Below, piece by piece: positions 11,739 through 24,215 of a stretch of DNA of 64,000 bases. The notes beneath the pieces are model-generated. The model was given only the letters and a program-made list of their open reading frames with translations, searched no databases and was not told the DNA's origin. The stretch is taken from NCBI GenBank assembly GCA_009760855.2, contig WPIO01000075.1, forward strand, positions 1,028,501-1,092,500, given 5' to 3'. Position 1 is the first letter of the stretch, and each line of letters begins with the position of its first letter. The translations under genes and the position numbers were made by a program. Origin of the DNA: Cristatella mucedo. Its lineage: Eukaryota; Bryozoa; Phylactolaemata; Cristatellidae.

Positions 11739-13519
11739 GGGCTTCGCTCTTTTTCGCGCCGCCGTCGTGCGCTCACGAGCCCCTACAAGAACACTACTAC
11801 ACATCGAAAAAAATTCCAATCCGTAGCTGGGACCCTTGAATTTGCGTTAGCATTCAGCGAGCCCTCAAAAATGGATTTATGAGGCTCCAATCTTGCCCAG
11901 GAAGCTGCGGCCGTCGAGGCCGCGACGTGAGAAAGGCTTTCTCTCGCGCCATGATCCGAGGGGCCGGCTGCGGTCAAAGCTCCTCGCTTAGCGGAGACGA
12001 CGACTTTGCGAGCTCGGCAGCTTCGCAACGCATCCTCCGGAAGCGTCCCCGGTTGGCGCGAGGTTCGTGAACCTCGGCACCACGCCTCCGCGCGCGGCTG
12101 CTGCGCGAGCGTCTCTCACTCTCTCTCTCTCTCTCTCTCTCTCTTGACTATTTTCTAAGTGAGAAGCCAACGGCCGTATCTACAGATCGTTCAGAGCAGC
12201 TTCCTAGTATAAAATATATATATATATATATAATAATATACAAATGTATATATAATATATGCTCGCTGGAGCGGCCAGATCGCTCGATACGGCGAGACGC
12301 CAATGGTGAACTTGTGACGGTTGGCTTCCTGTTTCAGACAGGTTCCTGCGCGGCGGCGGCCGCGAAAGCCAGAGCATGGTGAGCGGCGAGCAAGGATACA
12401 GCGAGGGCAAGGTGAAGTGATAAAAAGAGGGTGGGGTGCCGAGAATGTGGGGCGAGCAAAGTGTTGCTGTTTTTGATTTCCCGCGAAGGCCCCTCGCTAG
12501 CCGAAACTCACCTTGAATCTGCAGGAGAGTGAAAGAGAAAGGCACACAGACAAACGGAGAGAGAGACAAACGGAGAGGGAGAGAGAGAGAGACTAACCTA
12601 AAGAAAGAGAGACAAAGAGATAAATAAAAGATACCTAGTGAGAGAGAGTGAGGGAGAGATGGAGAAAAGGGAGAGAGGGAGAGAAAAAGAGAGAGAGAGA
12701 ACAATTGAGCTCAGCCCTGCACATTCCAGAGCATGCATTCGAGTACGCCACACTGTTGCAGAGGCTATTTCTGTAGGTAGTCTCCGGTTACGCAGTAGGT
12801 CCACAAGCGAACTGCAGCTGAGCTTTCCACTCCTTTATCTAACGCTGAGAGCCTCATTGACACACCCCTTCCGGATCGCTTTGCAAGCTCCCGTTTCCTT
12901 TTGTGGGATATCGAGGGCAGCTTGCTGCCTGCCGGAAAGAGTAGCGGCCTTTTGACCCCGACAAGAAGCACAGGTCAAGGCGTCGGCGCCATTCACAGAA
13001 CCGCGTCGAGCGCCTTACTTATAAAGCTTCGCGTCGAGTGCCTTGCCTATTAAGCCATTGTGCACCAGTGCACATTGGGTCGGATTGCCGGGGGAGGGGG
13101 GGTGACGTTGATGTGTGTGGCGAACCCTCGGGCGGGCGTGGTGACCCTGCGTCGGGATCCGCTGCAACCCTGGAGTAAACTGGTCTGCGCTCGTCCGATT
13201 TGCCCATTCGCGGCTGGAGAGGGACGGCGACAGGCCATCCTCGACCCATTCCTTTCTCAAGGCCACGACATCGCCTGCGAGCTCGGTCCGACGCAATTTC
13301 TCCACATTCCTGGCGTCGGTCTTTCTGTTGACTGCAATACTTACTCGTGTTGTGCGCCCTTCGTTGATTTAGGTCTCGCTCTAAATGTAATGCGGGGCTG
13401 GGATTTGTTTGGAGTTCGTCGTCGGCATTTCGCGAGAGCCGTCGAACCAGACTTGAAGCGCGTCGTGCGTATAAACGCCACCAATAGAAATCGAGACGTT
13501 TTCGGGCTACGACATCGGG
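11739..13519. other. No gene; several simple repeats
   Basis: It holds a CT tract at about 12117-12144, TA repeats at about 12212-12260 and a GA-rich low-complexity stretch at about 12530-12702. Long frames over the GA tract are repeat artefacts. Confidence 0.6.
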
Positions 13520-13600
13520 ACCCACGACGTCGGGACCGAGGCCGTGAAAAGCAACCACCTTACCTAGTGCGCCACCACGGCTCACCAAGTAACGGAACGG
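13520..13600 (-). mobile_element. SINE B fragment
   Basis: Read on the minus strand it has the head of the SINE B family (GGCGCACTAGGTAAGGTGGT followed by CACGGCC...GTCGTGGGT) and then diverges. Confidence 0.5.
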
Positions 13601-13910
13601 TCTCCAATGAATTTGAGGTTTATATGAGGTACAGCTGAACGATTTGATTCAGAAAAGTGCCAAAGCTGAAGTTACCAAGCCTAGCCTGGTAGATTAGTAG
13701 TTCTGACAAGTAGGGGTGGAGCCAGAGAATGAAGGGACCTAAAAGTGACGGGACGAAATTTTGAAGTCGATTCGCTGCTGGATTGAGAGCCAGCTCAGGT
13801 TAAAAAGAAATGGTTTGATGTGGCAATCGCCAATATTAGCTGATTTAACAGCCTCATTTATTGAATCTCATCAAAGAATGAGAGACAGGTACTGATACAA
13901 AGAAGAAATA

Positions 13911-13996
13911 GCGAGAGAGAGAGAGAGAGAGAGAAAGAGAGACAGCGAGAGAAAGAGAGACAGCGAGAGAGAGAGAGAGAGAGAGGGAGAGAGAGT
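13911..13996 (+). repeat. (GA)n microsatellite, interrupted
   Basis: GA repeats with AAAG and CAG interruptions. It directly abuts the 3' end of the minus-strand SINE B copy at 14003. Confidence 0.95.
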
Positions 13997-14002
13997 TGGG
14001 TG

Positions 14003-14140
14003 ACATTGGCAGAAGAGCCTTAACCGCTACAACCACGACTGGGCAGTTGGCAACAAAGGATTGCCCGCTGCAGGATTCAAACCCACGACCTCGGTCGTGG
14101 AGAGCAAGCACCTTACCTCGTGGGCCATCGTGGCCCCACC
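14003..14140 (-). mobile_element. SINE B, best copy in the window
   Basis: On the minus strand it reads from a GGGGCCACGATGGCCCACGA head through GTCGTGGGTTTGAATCCTGC (B-box-like) to GGCGG-like body and TTAAGGCTCTTCTGCC, then runs into a (CT)n tract. It gives the clearest view of head, B box, body and microsatellite tail. Confidence 0.75.
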
Positions 14141-16597
14141 CATGCACGCAGCAAGAGAGTCGATAGAGTTGGTCGAGAGAGCAGGAGGGCGTTGGGCCGT
14201 TAGGCATCGCCACTTGCGGTGCCTAACGGGCTCTTTTCGCATAGAACTGGAAGCTGCCTGACTCGGGCGTCGATTCGGTCTTCAAATTCCACGAAATTAA
14301 TTCAAGCGAAAGATCTCGAAAGTTCTGACACGATTTACCAGAATGCTCACAAGGCGTGCACTCACGTGCACTTTGCTGTGCCGCGAATTTCGCAGCGCCG
14401 GTTGGCGATTGCAAAAGTCGACGGGACTTCCTGCAGGAAGGCTCTCGATGTAAATGGCTAAACGGCGACCTTGACCGATTCGCACAGCAGACCGAGGCGG
14501 CTGCTCGTCAACAGCCGCCGGCTCCATCCTCTATGCATCGTCGGTGATAGATAGATAAATAGCTTCAGAATGCATGACCGGAAGGTCTCGTCGGCTGCAC
14601 GCCGCAGTAGAAAACGCGCGGCGAAAGACGGCCCGGATAACTCGCCCGGAAGCGCATGTAGCGCGTGACCTCTGACCTACAAATGAGTTTCTGCCGAAAC
14701 GGTCCGACAGTAAGTAGCTCGGCGCCGCCATCGCTGAAGACAGCCGAAGCCGTTGGAGAAACAGACAGGTGCGCGCCCGCTACGTGCGCGCGGAGCAGCA
14801 AACGCAAGCGGAGGGTTTCTAATATAGCGCCAGAGAGTCGCACTTTACGAGCGCTGCCGTTGAACGTATCTCGTCACAGAGCGCAGCTCGCAGAAGCGCA
14901 CTGCGCTGCCATTGGATGGCACGACTAGCGAATCGTAGCGGTTTGAGCATAGTGACCTACAGGTGGGCCGGCTGTAACCGCGGCTGGTCTTTCGTGACGG
15001 CCACCCGAGTCGGGTGTCGCTCTGTCCCGCGCGCCCACCTCCCGTCTCTGCGCGCGCGCGCGCGCGCGGGAGGACGGCTCTCGACGCGCGCGCCTTTGGC
15101 GGTTGGCGGCCTTGGCCTTTGGCGGTTCCCTGTGCGTTTCCCACAGCCGCGGGCCAGGACTCAGGCATGTTGCCCGCCCTCGAGAAAACTAGCTTTAAAA
15201 ATGCCACGAAATCAGGGAGATGCACTCTGACCGGAGCGCAGCAGCGCGGTGCGAAAGCCTCGAGTGGAGCTTTGTGGCGGGAGGCAGTAAATCGAGGAAC
15301 CCGCTCTGAGGCTCTTGGAACGCGCTCCGGCACGCGTCTGATACACCGGACTGTCGCAAACCCTACGGATCTTGGATTGTCGAAACCCGTCGAGCGTGTC
15401 GGCAGGCGAGGCAGCGATCGCGATGGCGGGGAGAGCGGAGCGCAGGCATGCTGGGAGTGAATGACGCCCAATCGCGGCCTGCAGTCACGCGACAGCCTTT
15501 CTGGGAACTGCGCTCGTCGAGTCATCGCGCGAGTGGCACTTCGTCGTAGCCGAGCCTCGCAATAGAGGTAATCGCTGCTAGGCGACAAGGCAACTACGTA
15601 GCGACCGGACGTAGCCGCAGTCGCGCGGCGCTGCGCCGCAGCGCTACGCACCTCGCAGCCGTGCCCCGGCTGGCTGTGCGCGCTTGCTTGCCACCGCTTG
15701 CGTCCGCTTTGCCGATGAGTAAATAATCTCTGGGCACGCTGCTGCGATCTCTCGCCGTATTGGCAAGAACAGTGCCTTGAGCGCGCGAGATCGCGGCGAC
15801 GCGAGAGTGCGGCGTCGAATATGGCAGGCAGACGTTCGTCGCCGCCTCCTTGCCGCCACGTCTCTCTCTCTCTCTCTCTCTCTCTCGTCGGATTCCATCG
15901 TAGGTCTGTCGGCGCGAACCCGCTACCAGCGCGCGCACACCGTCGTATCCGCTTCGCCACAGAGAGAACGCGGCTGTACTTTACTACGCCACGTGTCTAC
16001 TCTCGGCGAGTAGATTCGACGAGGAAGGGAACGCACTACGCGCTGCTAGCCGGAAAAGGTCCGCGAGATAGCAGCGCCGGAGCGGCGGCGGCGGCGGCGA
16101 AGCGTGGAGGCGAGCTGTTTTGATTCGCAGAGCAGCCCTACCGGCGCGTCCGATCGCGTACAGCGACGCGGCCGACGCTGCCGCGCGCACGGTAGCTAAC
16201 TCGCTTCCGAGTCAGCGAAGGAACGGCGAGCGCACTCGCTGGGCGGAGCGATGTAATCTCGCGCGAAGCCTTCGCAGTGACGCGGCAGTTTTGTGCTGCA
16301 GATTTTTGCCTCTATAACAGTGAAATGCGCCGGCTGACTCGAGCGACCGCTTTCCAGCAGCCCTCGCGAGCAGACGAGCACCGCAGGACGACGGCGACGC
16401 CGCATTTCCGACTTGCGCAGAGCCTAAGCGACCGAGCACAGCGGATCCGTCTCGGTCGCCATTACGCCATTGCGCCTCGGCGACCGTCGGCTGCATCTAA
16501 ACCAGATAAACCTCATGACCGGCGGCCGCCGCCGGAAGCAACAGATTACAATTGTAGCAAAGTTTATTAACTCCAAAGCAGCTTGCAGCTTGACGTC
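14141..16597. other. GC-rich, CpG-rich region without recognised gene
   Basis: Dense CpG, a (CG)n run at about 15051-15068 and a CT tract at about 15860-15887. Long frames exist on both strands, including 371 residues on the minus strand at 14845-15960, but their Arg/Ala/Ser-rich composition and antiparallel overlap fit chance frames in CpG-rich DNA. Confidence 0.5.
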
Positions 16598-16875
16598 CTG
16601 ACTTGACCGCATTTAAAAAGAAACTAAAAATGCGTCTATTTATCGCAGCATTTAGTGGGTCTGTACGCTTCGTCCTTTACATAACGTGTATGCGTGCCGG
16701 CACTGTGCATGCTTACACTAACCATATTTCTGTGCTGACCCCGTGCATGTCACCCCTAATCGTGTCGTGCTTGTTGTTATTGAGCGTGCTACCACTAACA
16801 ATCGTGCTTCCTTGGCAGAAAATTTAAAGTGCCCAAAAAGAGATCGAGTTCTCTGAGGACGCTGTAAAAAATTGC
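16598..16875 (+). mobile_element. LINE A 3' portion
   Basis: It carries the ORF2 terminus (TTGACCGCATTTAAAAAGAA), the 3' UTR signature (CTGACCCCGTGCATGTCACC) and the tail AAGTGCCC...GAGATCGAGTTCTCTGAGGA. Confidence 0.8.
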
Positions 16876-17326
16876 AGCGACTTGCACAGCGTCTTGTTAG
16901 GGATAACGTTCGCATGGACGCTCTGCAGATAACTCATTACTGTTATGTAGTTGAAGCACCAAAAGTCAGCCTCACTCTGCAACGGAACACGAGAGCATCT
17001 CCTCACGCCGCGAATATAGCAGCGGCGGCCGTATGCGATCGCGCTATCGAAATCCGAATCGTGTGGCGCAAATTTCTGGACCGTCTGTCTGTCCCCGATT
17101 GTTTCAGTGGCGACTCGCGAGCGCTCGGCAGCTCTCCGCCTTCTGACGGCGTTCCGCTCCCCTTCCGCTCCTCCTCAGCTATCACCCGACCCGTCGACCT
17201 CCGACCCTTCGACCTCGTCCCAGGCCGTTCTCGACCTTCGACCTCGTCCCAGGCTGTTCGCGCCGCTCCCGTTCTTCTTGGCAAAGTCGCGCAGCAGTCA
17301 GGGCGCCACCGTCAGTTCGCCGCAGG

Positions 17327-17418
17327 GAGCGAGCGCAGGGAGCGAGCGCGAGGGAGCAGCGAGCGCAGGGAGCGAGCGCGAGGGAGCAGCGAGCGCAGGG
17401 AGCGAGCGCAGGGAGCCT
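17327..17418 (+). repeat. About 31-bp GC-rich tandem repeat
   Basis: Units built on GAGCGCAGGGAGCGAGCGCG plus AGGGAGCAGC repeat about three times. Confidence 0.9.
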
Positions 17419-17609
17419 GCGTCCTCCCTCTGCGCGCGGGGACATCGGCGGCGCACTAGTCGGTGCGCCGCCGATGTCGCTGCCGTTCGTCGCAGGATTT
17501 CGGTCAAGCCGGCCGGCGAAGGCGAAGTGCGCGAGCGCGTGGCTCGGCAACTTCCCGACGACGCGCAATATCAGTGCACTCGTCGCAGCGGCGGCGGTGC
17601 CGCCGTTGC

Positions 17610-17716
<107 letters not shown>

Positions 17717-17904
17717 GCGGCGTCGCTGTCTCCGCCGTCTTCCGCAATCGCGCGCGACGCGGCGAGCCCTAGCCTCTCCCACCGGGAATCCCGCAGCCAC
17801 CGGCAACCGCCAGCAGCGAAGAGAGATCAAAATTTCCCGCCGAAATATTAGTCTGACTTATACGGTGCTAAGTTTCCCGAATAAATAATATCGTAATATG
17901 CGCT

Positions 17905-18037
17905 GCTTTGGCCCAGTGGCTAAGGCGGTCGCCTTCAATGACCGAGGTCGAGCCTGGGAGTGATTTTGATGACCAAAGTCGTGGGCATATGTGCTGCGTC
18001 TGAGCAGAGATTAAGTTCTTTTAGCGCACTATGCAAA

Positions 18038-18075
<38 letters not shown>
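17905..18075 (+). mobile_element. SINE A copy with (TA)n tail
   Basis: Head TTGGCCCAGTGGCTAAGGCG, then GACCGAGGTCGAGCCTGGGA, GGCATATGTGCTGCG and the tail GAGATTAAGTTCTTTTAGCGC, followed by (TA)n at about 18042-18074. Confidence 0.8.
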
Positions 18076-18077
<2 letters not shown>

Positions 18078-18388
18078 CATGCGTCTATATTGTAATATAT
18101 CGCGACATGAAAGAGAAGGATGGGCAGTGACGTCAGTGTTCGCTCAACGCGAGGCTAGCTTAGCCAGCGGTGAGAGGCACAGATTAAACTGCGACCGACC
18201 GACCAACGCGCTTTAGCGCTTCTTTCTTTTTTAATGAGGGTAAGTGCTCTCACGTGACGGTTCTCAAACTCGCTTCATAATGAATTCACCTTGCGCTTCA
18301 ATGTGGGCGGACATGACACTCCAGCGGTAGTGGCCAAACCGGCACCCGCTTCCCAAATCTTTCTCGAGCACTTGCATCATTTTACCAA

Positions 18389-18466
18389 GGTATCGCTGCA
18401 GGTATCGCTGCAGGTATCGCTTCAGGTATCGCTTCAGGTATCGCTTCAGGGTATCGCTTCAGGGGT
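18389..18466 (+). repeat. 12-bp minisatellite
   Basis: Six units of GGTATCGCTKCA in tandem, with one G-insertion variant. Confidence 0.95.
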
Positions 18467-18579
18467 TTAAATCTCGCGTCAGTGGGAGATTTCAGAGTGC
18501 ATAAGTGAAGGGCCAACGGTCGTCGTACGAGCCTTTTAAAGACAGGTTACGAAACAGATTTGTCCTGGGTCTCTTTTTT

Positions 18580-18780
18580 TCACATTTACGCTCCCCCTTT
18601 CCCCGAGGTAACCACCTGCCACAATCTACAGCTTCCTTTCTATGCAGATGACACACAGCTGCACCTGTGCTTTAATCGATTCACGCCTTACGGCACTTCG
18701 CAGAACTCTCTCGACTGAATTGCAGCATTTTTTGCAGTATGTGTTGCAGCATATGTTGCTTAATTTGTTGCTGATATTCG
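18580..18780 (+). mobile_element. LINE reverse-transcriptase fragment
   Basis: A short stretch translates to FYADDTQLHLCF, the catalytic YADD motif region of non-LTR reverse transcriptases. The flanks are degraded. Confidence 0.65.
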
Positions 18781-18785
18781 CATTT

Positions 18786-18915
18786 GTTAGGTGATGGACT
18801 CGCCTTTGACCACCACGGTCGTGGGCTCGAGCCCCACGGCATATGTGAGGTGCGTGGATAGAGATTAAGTTCTCCCAGAGCTCTAAAAAAATGAATTATA
18901 TTTATATTTATCTAT
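18786..18915 (+). mobile_element. SINE A copy, 5' truncated
   Basis: It begins inside the head and contains GTCGTGGGCTCGAGCCCCAC (B-box-like), GGCATATGTGAGGTGCGTGG and the tail GAGATTAAGTTCTCCCAGAG. Confidence 0.75.
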
Positions 18916-19059
18916 ATTTTTATGGTAGCTGACTTTCTCAAGTTAAGCAATAGCAATAAACCCCATTTATTAGGTATGAGCGAACCTACCAATATTCAAA
19001 ATACTGGCAAGCCCAGCCCTAAAATACGCTTGTCCAGGATAAAATAAATCTTGATCTAC

Positions 19060-19715
19060 TACTCCAATTTCACTAAATGACCTCATCAGCTCCACAGTCT
19101 ACCTATTTTAGTCCCAAGAAATTTCAAACATCCGGGCTTGCTTAGTCAAGGATATCAAGTCTAAACTGGCCCATGCATTCGAGACACCCTACAGACAAGG
19201 GTAACTCACAACTTTTTAATTCATCCTGTTTATGCAATAAGACGTCTACAGTTGATGGCGAACCATGCAGCTAGACCTACCTGTCGTATACGTCATCACA
19301 ACTTTCATGTTAAACCACTTGTTTTACTGACCTGCAATGGCTCCCCACCAATTTCAAGATTATGTCATTCACTTTTAGTTGATTTTAATTCTCTTTCTTG
19401 GTAGTCTAAAAATGTGCCCGATCAGACTTCGCACCGTCCCACCCGCTCCTCTGACACAACCAGGGCCTTCTGTTCATGCACTCCCAAACCCGGATACTCA
19501 TTCCAAATGAAGCCATTAAATCACCTAACTTGCCGACATGCAAAAAATCTAGGCACTAGCAGTTAATGCTACGCCTTCGTAAGTTTCCCAATAAGTGTTA
19601 ATCCGTGTTGAATTGTGAATGTTATCGCTAATCAACTCATCCGCTTTTTATCGAACACATCTAAGTGTCCAGAAAGAGATTTAGTTCTAGTAATGTAATG
19701 TAATGTATTTCCGTC
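19060..19715 (+). mobile_element. Old, diverged LINE A copy
   Basis: CTCATCAGCTCCACAGTC and later segments align in order with the better copy at 21300-22090, ending in GTCCAGAAAGAGATTTAGTT. Many substitutions and indels destroy the frame. Confidence 0.65.
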
Positions 19716-20335
19716 TGTAACTCCACAAATTCATAAAGACCACGTGGGTGTTACGCGGGAGAGCTTTGTATAGAGCACTCACAGCCTAAGCGGCTTTCGG
19801 TACGCATTTGGTAGCCAACAGACTTCGTCTCACGCAATTAAGAGAAAGTGGGAAGCATAGCAGAGTCAGGATAGCAGTTGAGGTAGTGAGTAGCATAGAA
19901 GTAGCAGCTCAGGACCGCTGAAAAAGATGTGCCCTAGTCGGCAGCAGGAGAGTAGTTGTCGTTGCGTAAGAATTGTGGAAGCGAGTTCCACAGTCTAGGA
20001 CCTGCAGAGCTAAAGCTTCTGTCGCCAACTGTCTTTAAGCGGAGGAATGGAACAGCTAATTTATTGTCCACACAGGACCTGAGGGCGCAAAGAGGCTGAA
20101 ACTGATGCAGCAGTTCAGCTAGGTACGAAGGAGCCAAGCCGTGGCGGACCTTGTGGGTCAGCGTAAGAACTTTGCTCTGTATTTTTTGCTCAACCGGCAA
20201 CCATCCTAGCTCTTTCAGCAAAGGAGACACGTGCTCAAACCGCTGGGACTTGAAGACTAGCCTTGCAGCCATATTCATAGTCCGCTGTAGTGGCATAATA
20301 GCTTTCTTTGGCAGCCCAGCCAACAGGAAATTACA
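19716..20335 (-). mobile_element. LINE B, ORF2 C-terminus and 3' UTR
   Basis: A 129-residue minus-strand frame (19934-20323) has the C-terminal region typical of CR1/L2 ORF2: MAARLVF, LGWLPVEQKI, HGLAPSYLAELL and GPRLWNSLPQFL. The 3' UTR (exact pieces GCCGCTTAGGCT and GAGTGC) matches plus-strand copies at 30040 and 31225. It is truncated at its 5' end near 20335. Confidence 0.8.
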
Positions 20336-20544
20336 ATAATCAAGCCGAGACAGAAGGGTACATTACTGCTTCTCCGATGCATTGACTTGACGCTGTCATG
20401 CATAGCTAACATCATAAATATGTCATTAGCCTCAAGTCATGCCCGAGCACCTTTCAAAAGCGCTGTAGTCTGGCCATTACTCTAGAAAGTAACACTACAC
20501 CAAGAGAACTTGAGCAACTAACGCCCAGCCGCCCTTCTACCGTT

Positions 20545-22095
20545 CCTATCAAAGACACTGGAGCGAGTCGTGACAGACCAGCTGAACTCATATGTTGAAA
20601 CTTCAAACCTTGCTAATAAGTTCCAGTCTGGCTTTAGAGCTAATCACTCCACAGAGTCAGCATTGCTTCGGGTGCACAACGACCTACTTGGAATGCAGAC
20701 TTAAGTAAGGTATCTCTGCTTGTTTAGCTCAATCATTCGGCAGCCTTTGATACTATCGATCACAAAGTTCTTCTAGAGCGCCTCTCGTCTCACCTGGGCA
20801 TCACTGGCACTGCTCTGCAATGGTTCAGATCCTGTCTCATTGGGAGACTCTAGAGTATTGACGTTAATGGACAAAGATCATCCGAGTTGCCTCTGAAATA
20901 TGGAGTACCTCAGGCTCCGTGCTAGGTCCGGTACTGTTCACGGTTTATACTCTCCCTCTTGCTGATGTGATTGCCAAGCACAGTCTAGGCTTTCACTTCT
21001 ATGCAGATGACACTCACTTGTACGTTGCTTTGATCCCTCCCGGCTTTCAAGCACCTCGAATTTTCTCAACTCACTTGCTGCATGTATTGATGACATCCGC
21101 ACATGGATGGCAGCAAACTTTCTTAAATTGAATGATGATAAAAACAACTTACGGGCAAACCAAGAGTTATGGGCAAACCAAGAGTGATTCAGAAATTGGA
21201 AAGGCTGACGCTCAAAATCGGCTCTGCCAGCATATTTCCTGTTGAATCAGCACGAAATCTAGGTGTCATCTTCCAAAGCGACCTCTCGTTAGACGACCAC
21301 ATCAGCTCCACAGTCAAGTCTGCCTACTTTCAGCTACATAACATTGCTAAAATTGGGGCCTATTTAGACAAGGATACCACATCTGAATTGGTCCGTGGAT
21401 TTTTGACATCCCGTCTTGACTTCTGTAACTCACTGCTTGCTGGCCTACCGGCATGTGCAATCAGGCGATTACAGCAGGTGCAAAGCTCTGCAGCTAGGCT
21501 TGTCTGTCGTGAGCGTCGCAGTTACTACATCGCACAACTTCTCACCGACCTGCACTTGCTCCCAGTCAAGCAACACATTGACTTCAAGGTTTTGTTACTC
21601 ACTTTCAGGTACCTTCATTCTTTGGCTCCAGCCTATCTCTAAGATCTACTCCCCCACGAGGCCAAGTATCGTACCACCCGCTTTTCGGAATCCAACAGCT
21701 TACCTATACCTCGTACAAACTTCAAATCCTTTGGAGAAAGTGCATTTAGTTCGTATGCTCCCAAAGTCTGGAACTCCCTCCCAATTTGCGTCAGAACATC
21801 CCCTGACTTGACCACATTTAAAAAGAACGTAAAGACACACCAATTTAGGACAGCATTTAGTGAGTCCCTGTGATTCGCCCTTCATGTGCTTATTCGTGCT
21901 GACACTGTGCATGCTGCTACTAACCACACTTGCATGCTGACCCTATGCATGTCACCCCTAACCATGTTACTCATGTTGTTTATCAAGCATGATATTACTC
22001 ACCATTCAATCGCGTCTCCCTTTGCAGCAAATGTAAAGTGCCTAGAAAGAGATCGAGTTCTCTGAGGCGCTAAATCAAAGGCATTTTTATAATGA
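20545..22095 (+). mobile_element. LINE A, best copy (RT to 3' end)
   Basis: A 5'-truncated L2/CR1-like retrotransposon. Despite stops and frameshifts it shows [40 protein letters not shown] and [10 protein letters not shown] (catalytic YADD). A C-terminal frame at 21169-21642 has RNLGVIFQSDLSL, LDFCNSLLAGLP and RRLQQVQSSAARLVC. The 3' UTR ends with TGTAAAGTGCCTAGAAAGAG and ATCGAGTTCTCTGAGG. It is not coding-competent. Confidence 0.85.
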
Positions 22096-23974
22096 TACAT
22101 TCAATTATTATAATCGTTAGTACTACTATTATAAAGTAGTACTAGTTTAGTGATGCCTGCGAATCGGTAGCCTTGCGGTTGGCGTAAGCAAACAAACGCC
22201 GAGACACGTAAATAAAAATAAGGACAAAAGCGCAAAGCAGCCGATTTCAATTCAGCCCATTTGTGCAGGTGCAGAAGCGAAAACTCCGTGAAATGCTCGC
22301 TCTTTCTGTCGGGGGGGGGGCGGGGCGGCCCACTGGGGGGGGGCGGCGCTCCCAGCAATTCCATCTCGAAACTCAGCCGCCGCCTCCGGCCGTTCGATTG
22401 TCTCGAGCCGAAAATTCGCATCCGCGTGCGCTCGGCGTCTCAGCTCGCGTCACCGAGCCATCGATGATCCTGCGAGCCGTCGCGCCAGCCAGCGCGCCGG
22501 CTCGCGAGCTCGTCGTCCGGGCGAGCGAATGTCGGAGGACGAGCTGCCGATGGTGGCGCAATGGAGCTCGCTCGCTCGCTGCACTCGCCCCCTCCGGCGG
22601 CCGAAAACTTCATTCCTTCCTTTCGGCAGCCCGACGAGACCTCGCACCGAAGCGAATCCCCAACATCGGCGCCCGCCGTTGGGCGACTGCGCCGTGCTGC
22701 GGGCGGGCGCTGGACCACGCGGCAGCGCGCAGCGCCTTTGGCTTCGGCTGAAACCGGCTCGGCGGCTCTAAACTCGGGCATCCCGCCTAGCGACCGTCGT
22801 CACGGCTACGCACAGAGCTAGACGTAGACGAGCATTGCCTAATCGCGACTTACCGTCCGTGCGGCAGGAAATCGTCGACCGCCGCACCCAACGGGACTTA
22901 GGAAAGCCACCGCACCTCAAACGTCGCACACCCAGCACTATCGCATTCGGGGGCGGGGGGGGGGGGGTTGCGCTCAAATATACCGTCCAATTCGCTGGGC
23001 GATCGAATTAATCCGAAGGTCCGGAGCTCAGCCCGCGAGCGCTCGCCCGATTCTAAGAGTATCAGCGCCTACATTTATAATTATCCGCATGCCTCAGAAG
23101 ATCAAGGCGCGTCGGAGGCCGCTACTTTGCCGCGACGTCGCCAAGCAATGGACCTAGTCTCGAGGACGATGCCGACTCCTCCGGCGGACGACGCCTCCTC
23201 CCGTGTGCGCCCACATGCGCCCGGGCAACGAGGAAGCGCACGCCCGGAAGTCGGCGCTTAGCTGCCGCCGCGCTCTCTATTCGCGGACGTCCGCGTGGCA
23301 TCGGCGCGAGAGAAGCAGCGCCGATCTATCGCCGATCGGTCGCTTATCTGTTACCGTCGAGCCTGTCGTCCGGTCGTCTCTCTGCGGCGCAGGCTGAGTT
23401 GTCACAACTGCCGCCGCGTTCTGAGACCGTTAAGGATGACGCTTTTTGCCCCGTTTAAGATGAGACTCACCCCTCGGTCGCCCATCTTGTCTAAGGAGAT
23501 GGCTCCTTAGCGTTGACCTTAGCTGGTCATGGTTATGGTCCAGCGTCGCCTGGAAATATGCAAAGTTCCAAACGAGGCAAGTTCCGGGCCATTTGCTGTT
23601 TTCCCTTTCGTTGTCCCAGTTGTCCCAGTTGTACCAGGTGAGCGAAGTCTTCTTGCCTCGTTGCTAACTTCACGAGCCAAGCGCGCAGTTTAGCAAGCAC
23701 GCGACCTTAAACCCACAATCAGCGCGCTGTCTACCGAGTTGCTTTAATGCTTTAACGAAAAGGAGCGCTACTGCATCGCGTGATCTGCACCGCGTGCTGC
23801 TCGTGGAGCGGAGCTCGTTTGATGCGCTGATCAAGTTCAAACAAGAATAAGGTTAGAGGTTAAGGCTGGAGAGGCAAGAGTGAGTCCAACTGTGAATAGA
23901 GAACTTCGGACAAGAAATGCCAAATCCTTAGGAGACCGTGCCTCTAGTTCGTATGCTCAGCTCACCAAGCCTGA
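22096..23974. other. GC-rich region, no gene recognised
   Basis: Contains G-runs at about 22312-22347 and 22951-22968. Overlapping frames on both strands have no recognisable domain. Confidence 0.5.
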
Positions 23975-24215
23975 AACTCACTCCCGACTGACGTCCCGAC
24001 GTTCCCCTGACTTGACGACATTTAAAAAGACGCTAAATACGCACCTGTTTATCACAGCACTTAGAGGGTCTTTGTAATTCGTCCTTGCGTGTTCACACAT
24101 GCTGACGCATTGCACATTATCACTCGCCATAATGAAGTGCTTCCTTTCAGCATATGTTAAGTGCCTAGAAAAAAGATTTAGTTCTCCGACGTTGCTATAG
24201 AAATGTCTTGTTATT
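23975..24215 (+). mobile_element. LINE A 3' fragment
   Basis: Has TTGACGACATTTAAAAAGAC, a shortened 3' UTR and the tail GTGCCTAGAAAAAAGATTTA then GTTCTCCGAC. Confidence 0.75.

Noticed and set aside
13060-13638. 192-residue plus-strand and 189-residue minus-strand overlapping frames
   Set aside because: Antiparallel frames in GC-rich sequence, ending inside a SINE B fragment; no domain.
14845-15960. 371-residue minus-strand open frame
   Set aside because: It is Arg/Ala/Ser-rich, passes through a (GA)n-encoded Arg-Glu run, overlaps long frames on the other strand and has no domain; it is expected by chance in CpG-rich DNA.
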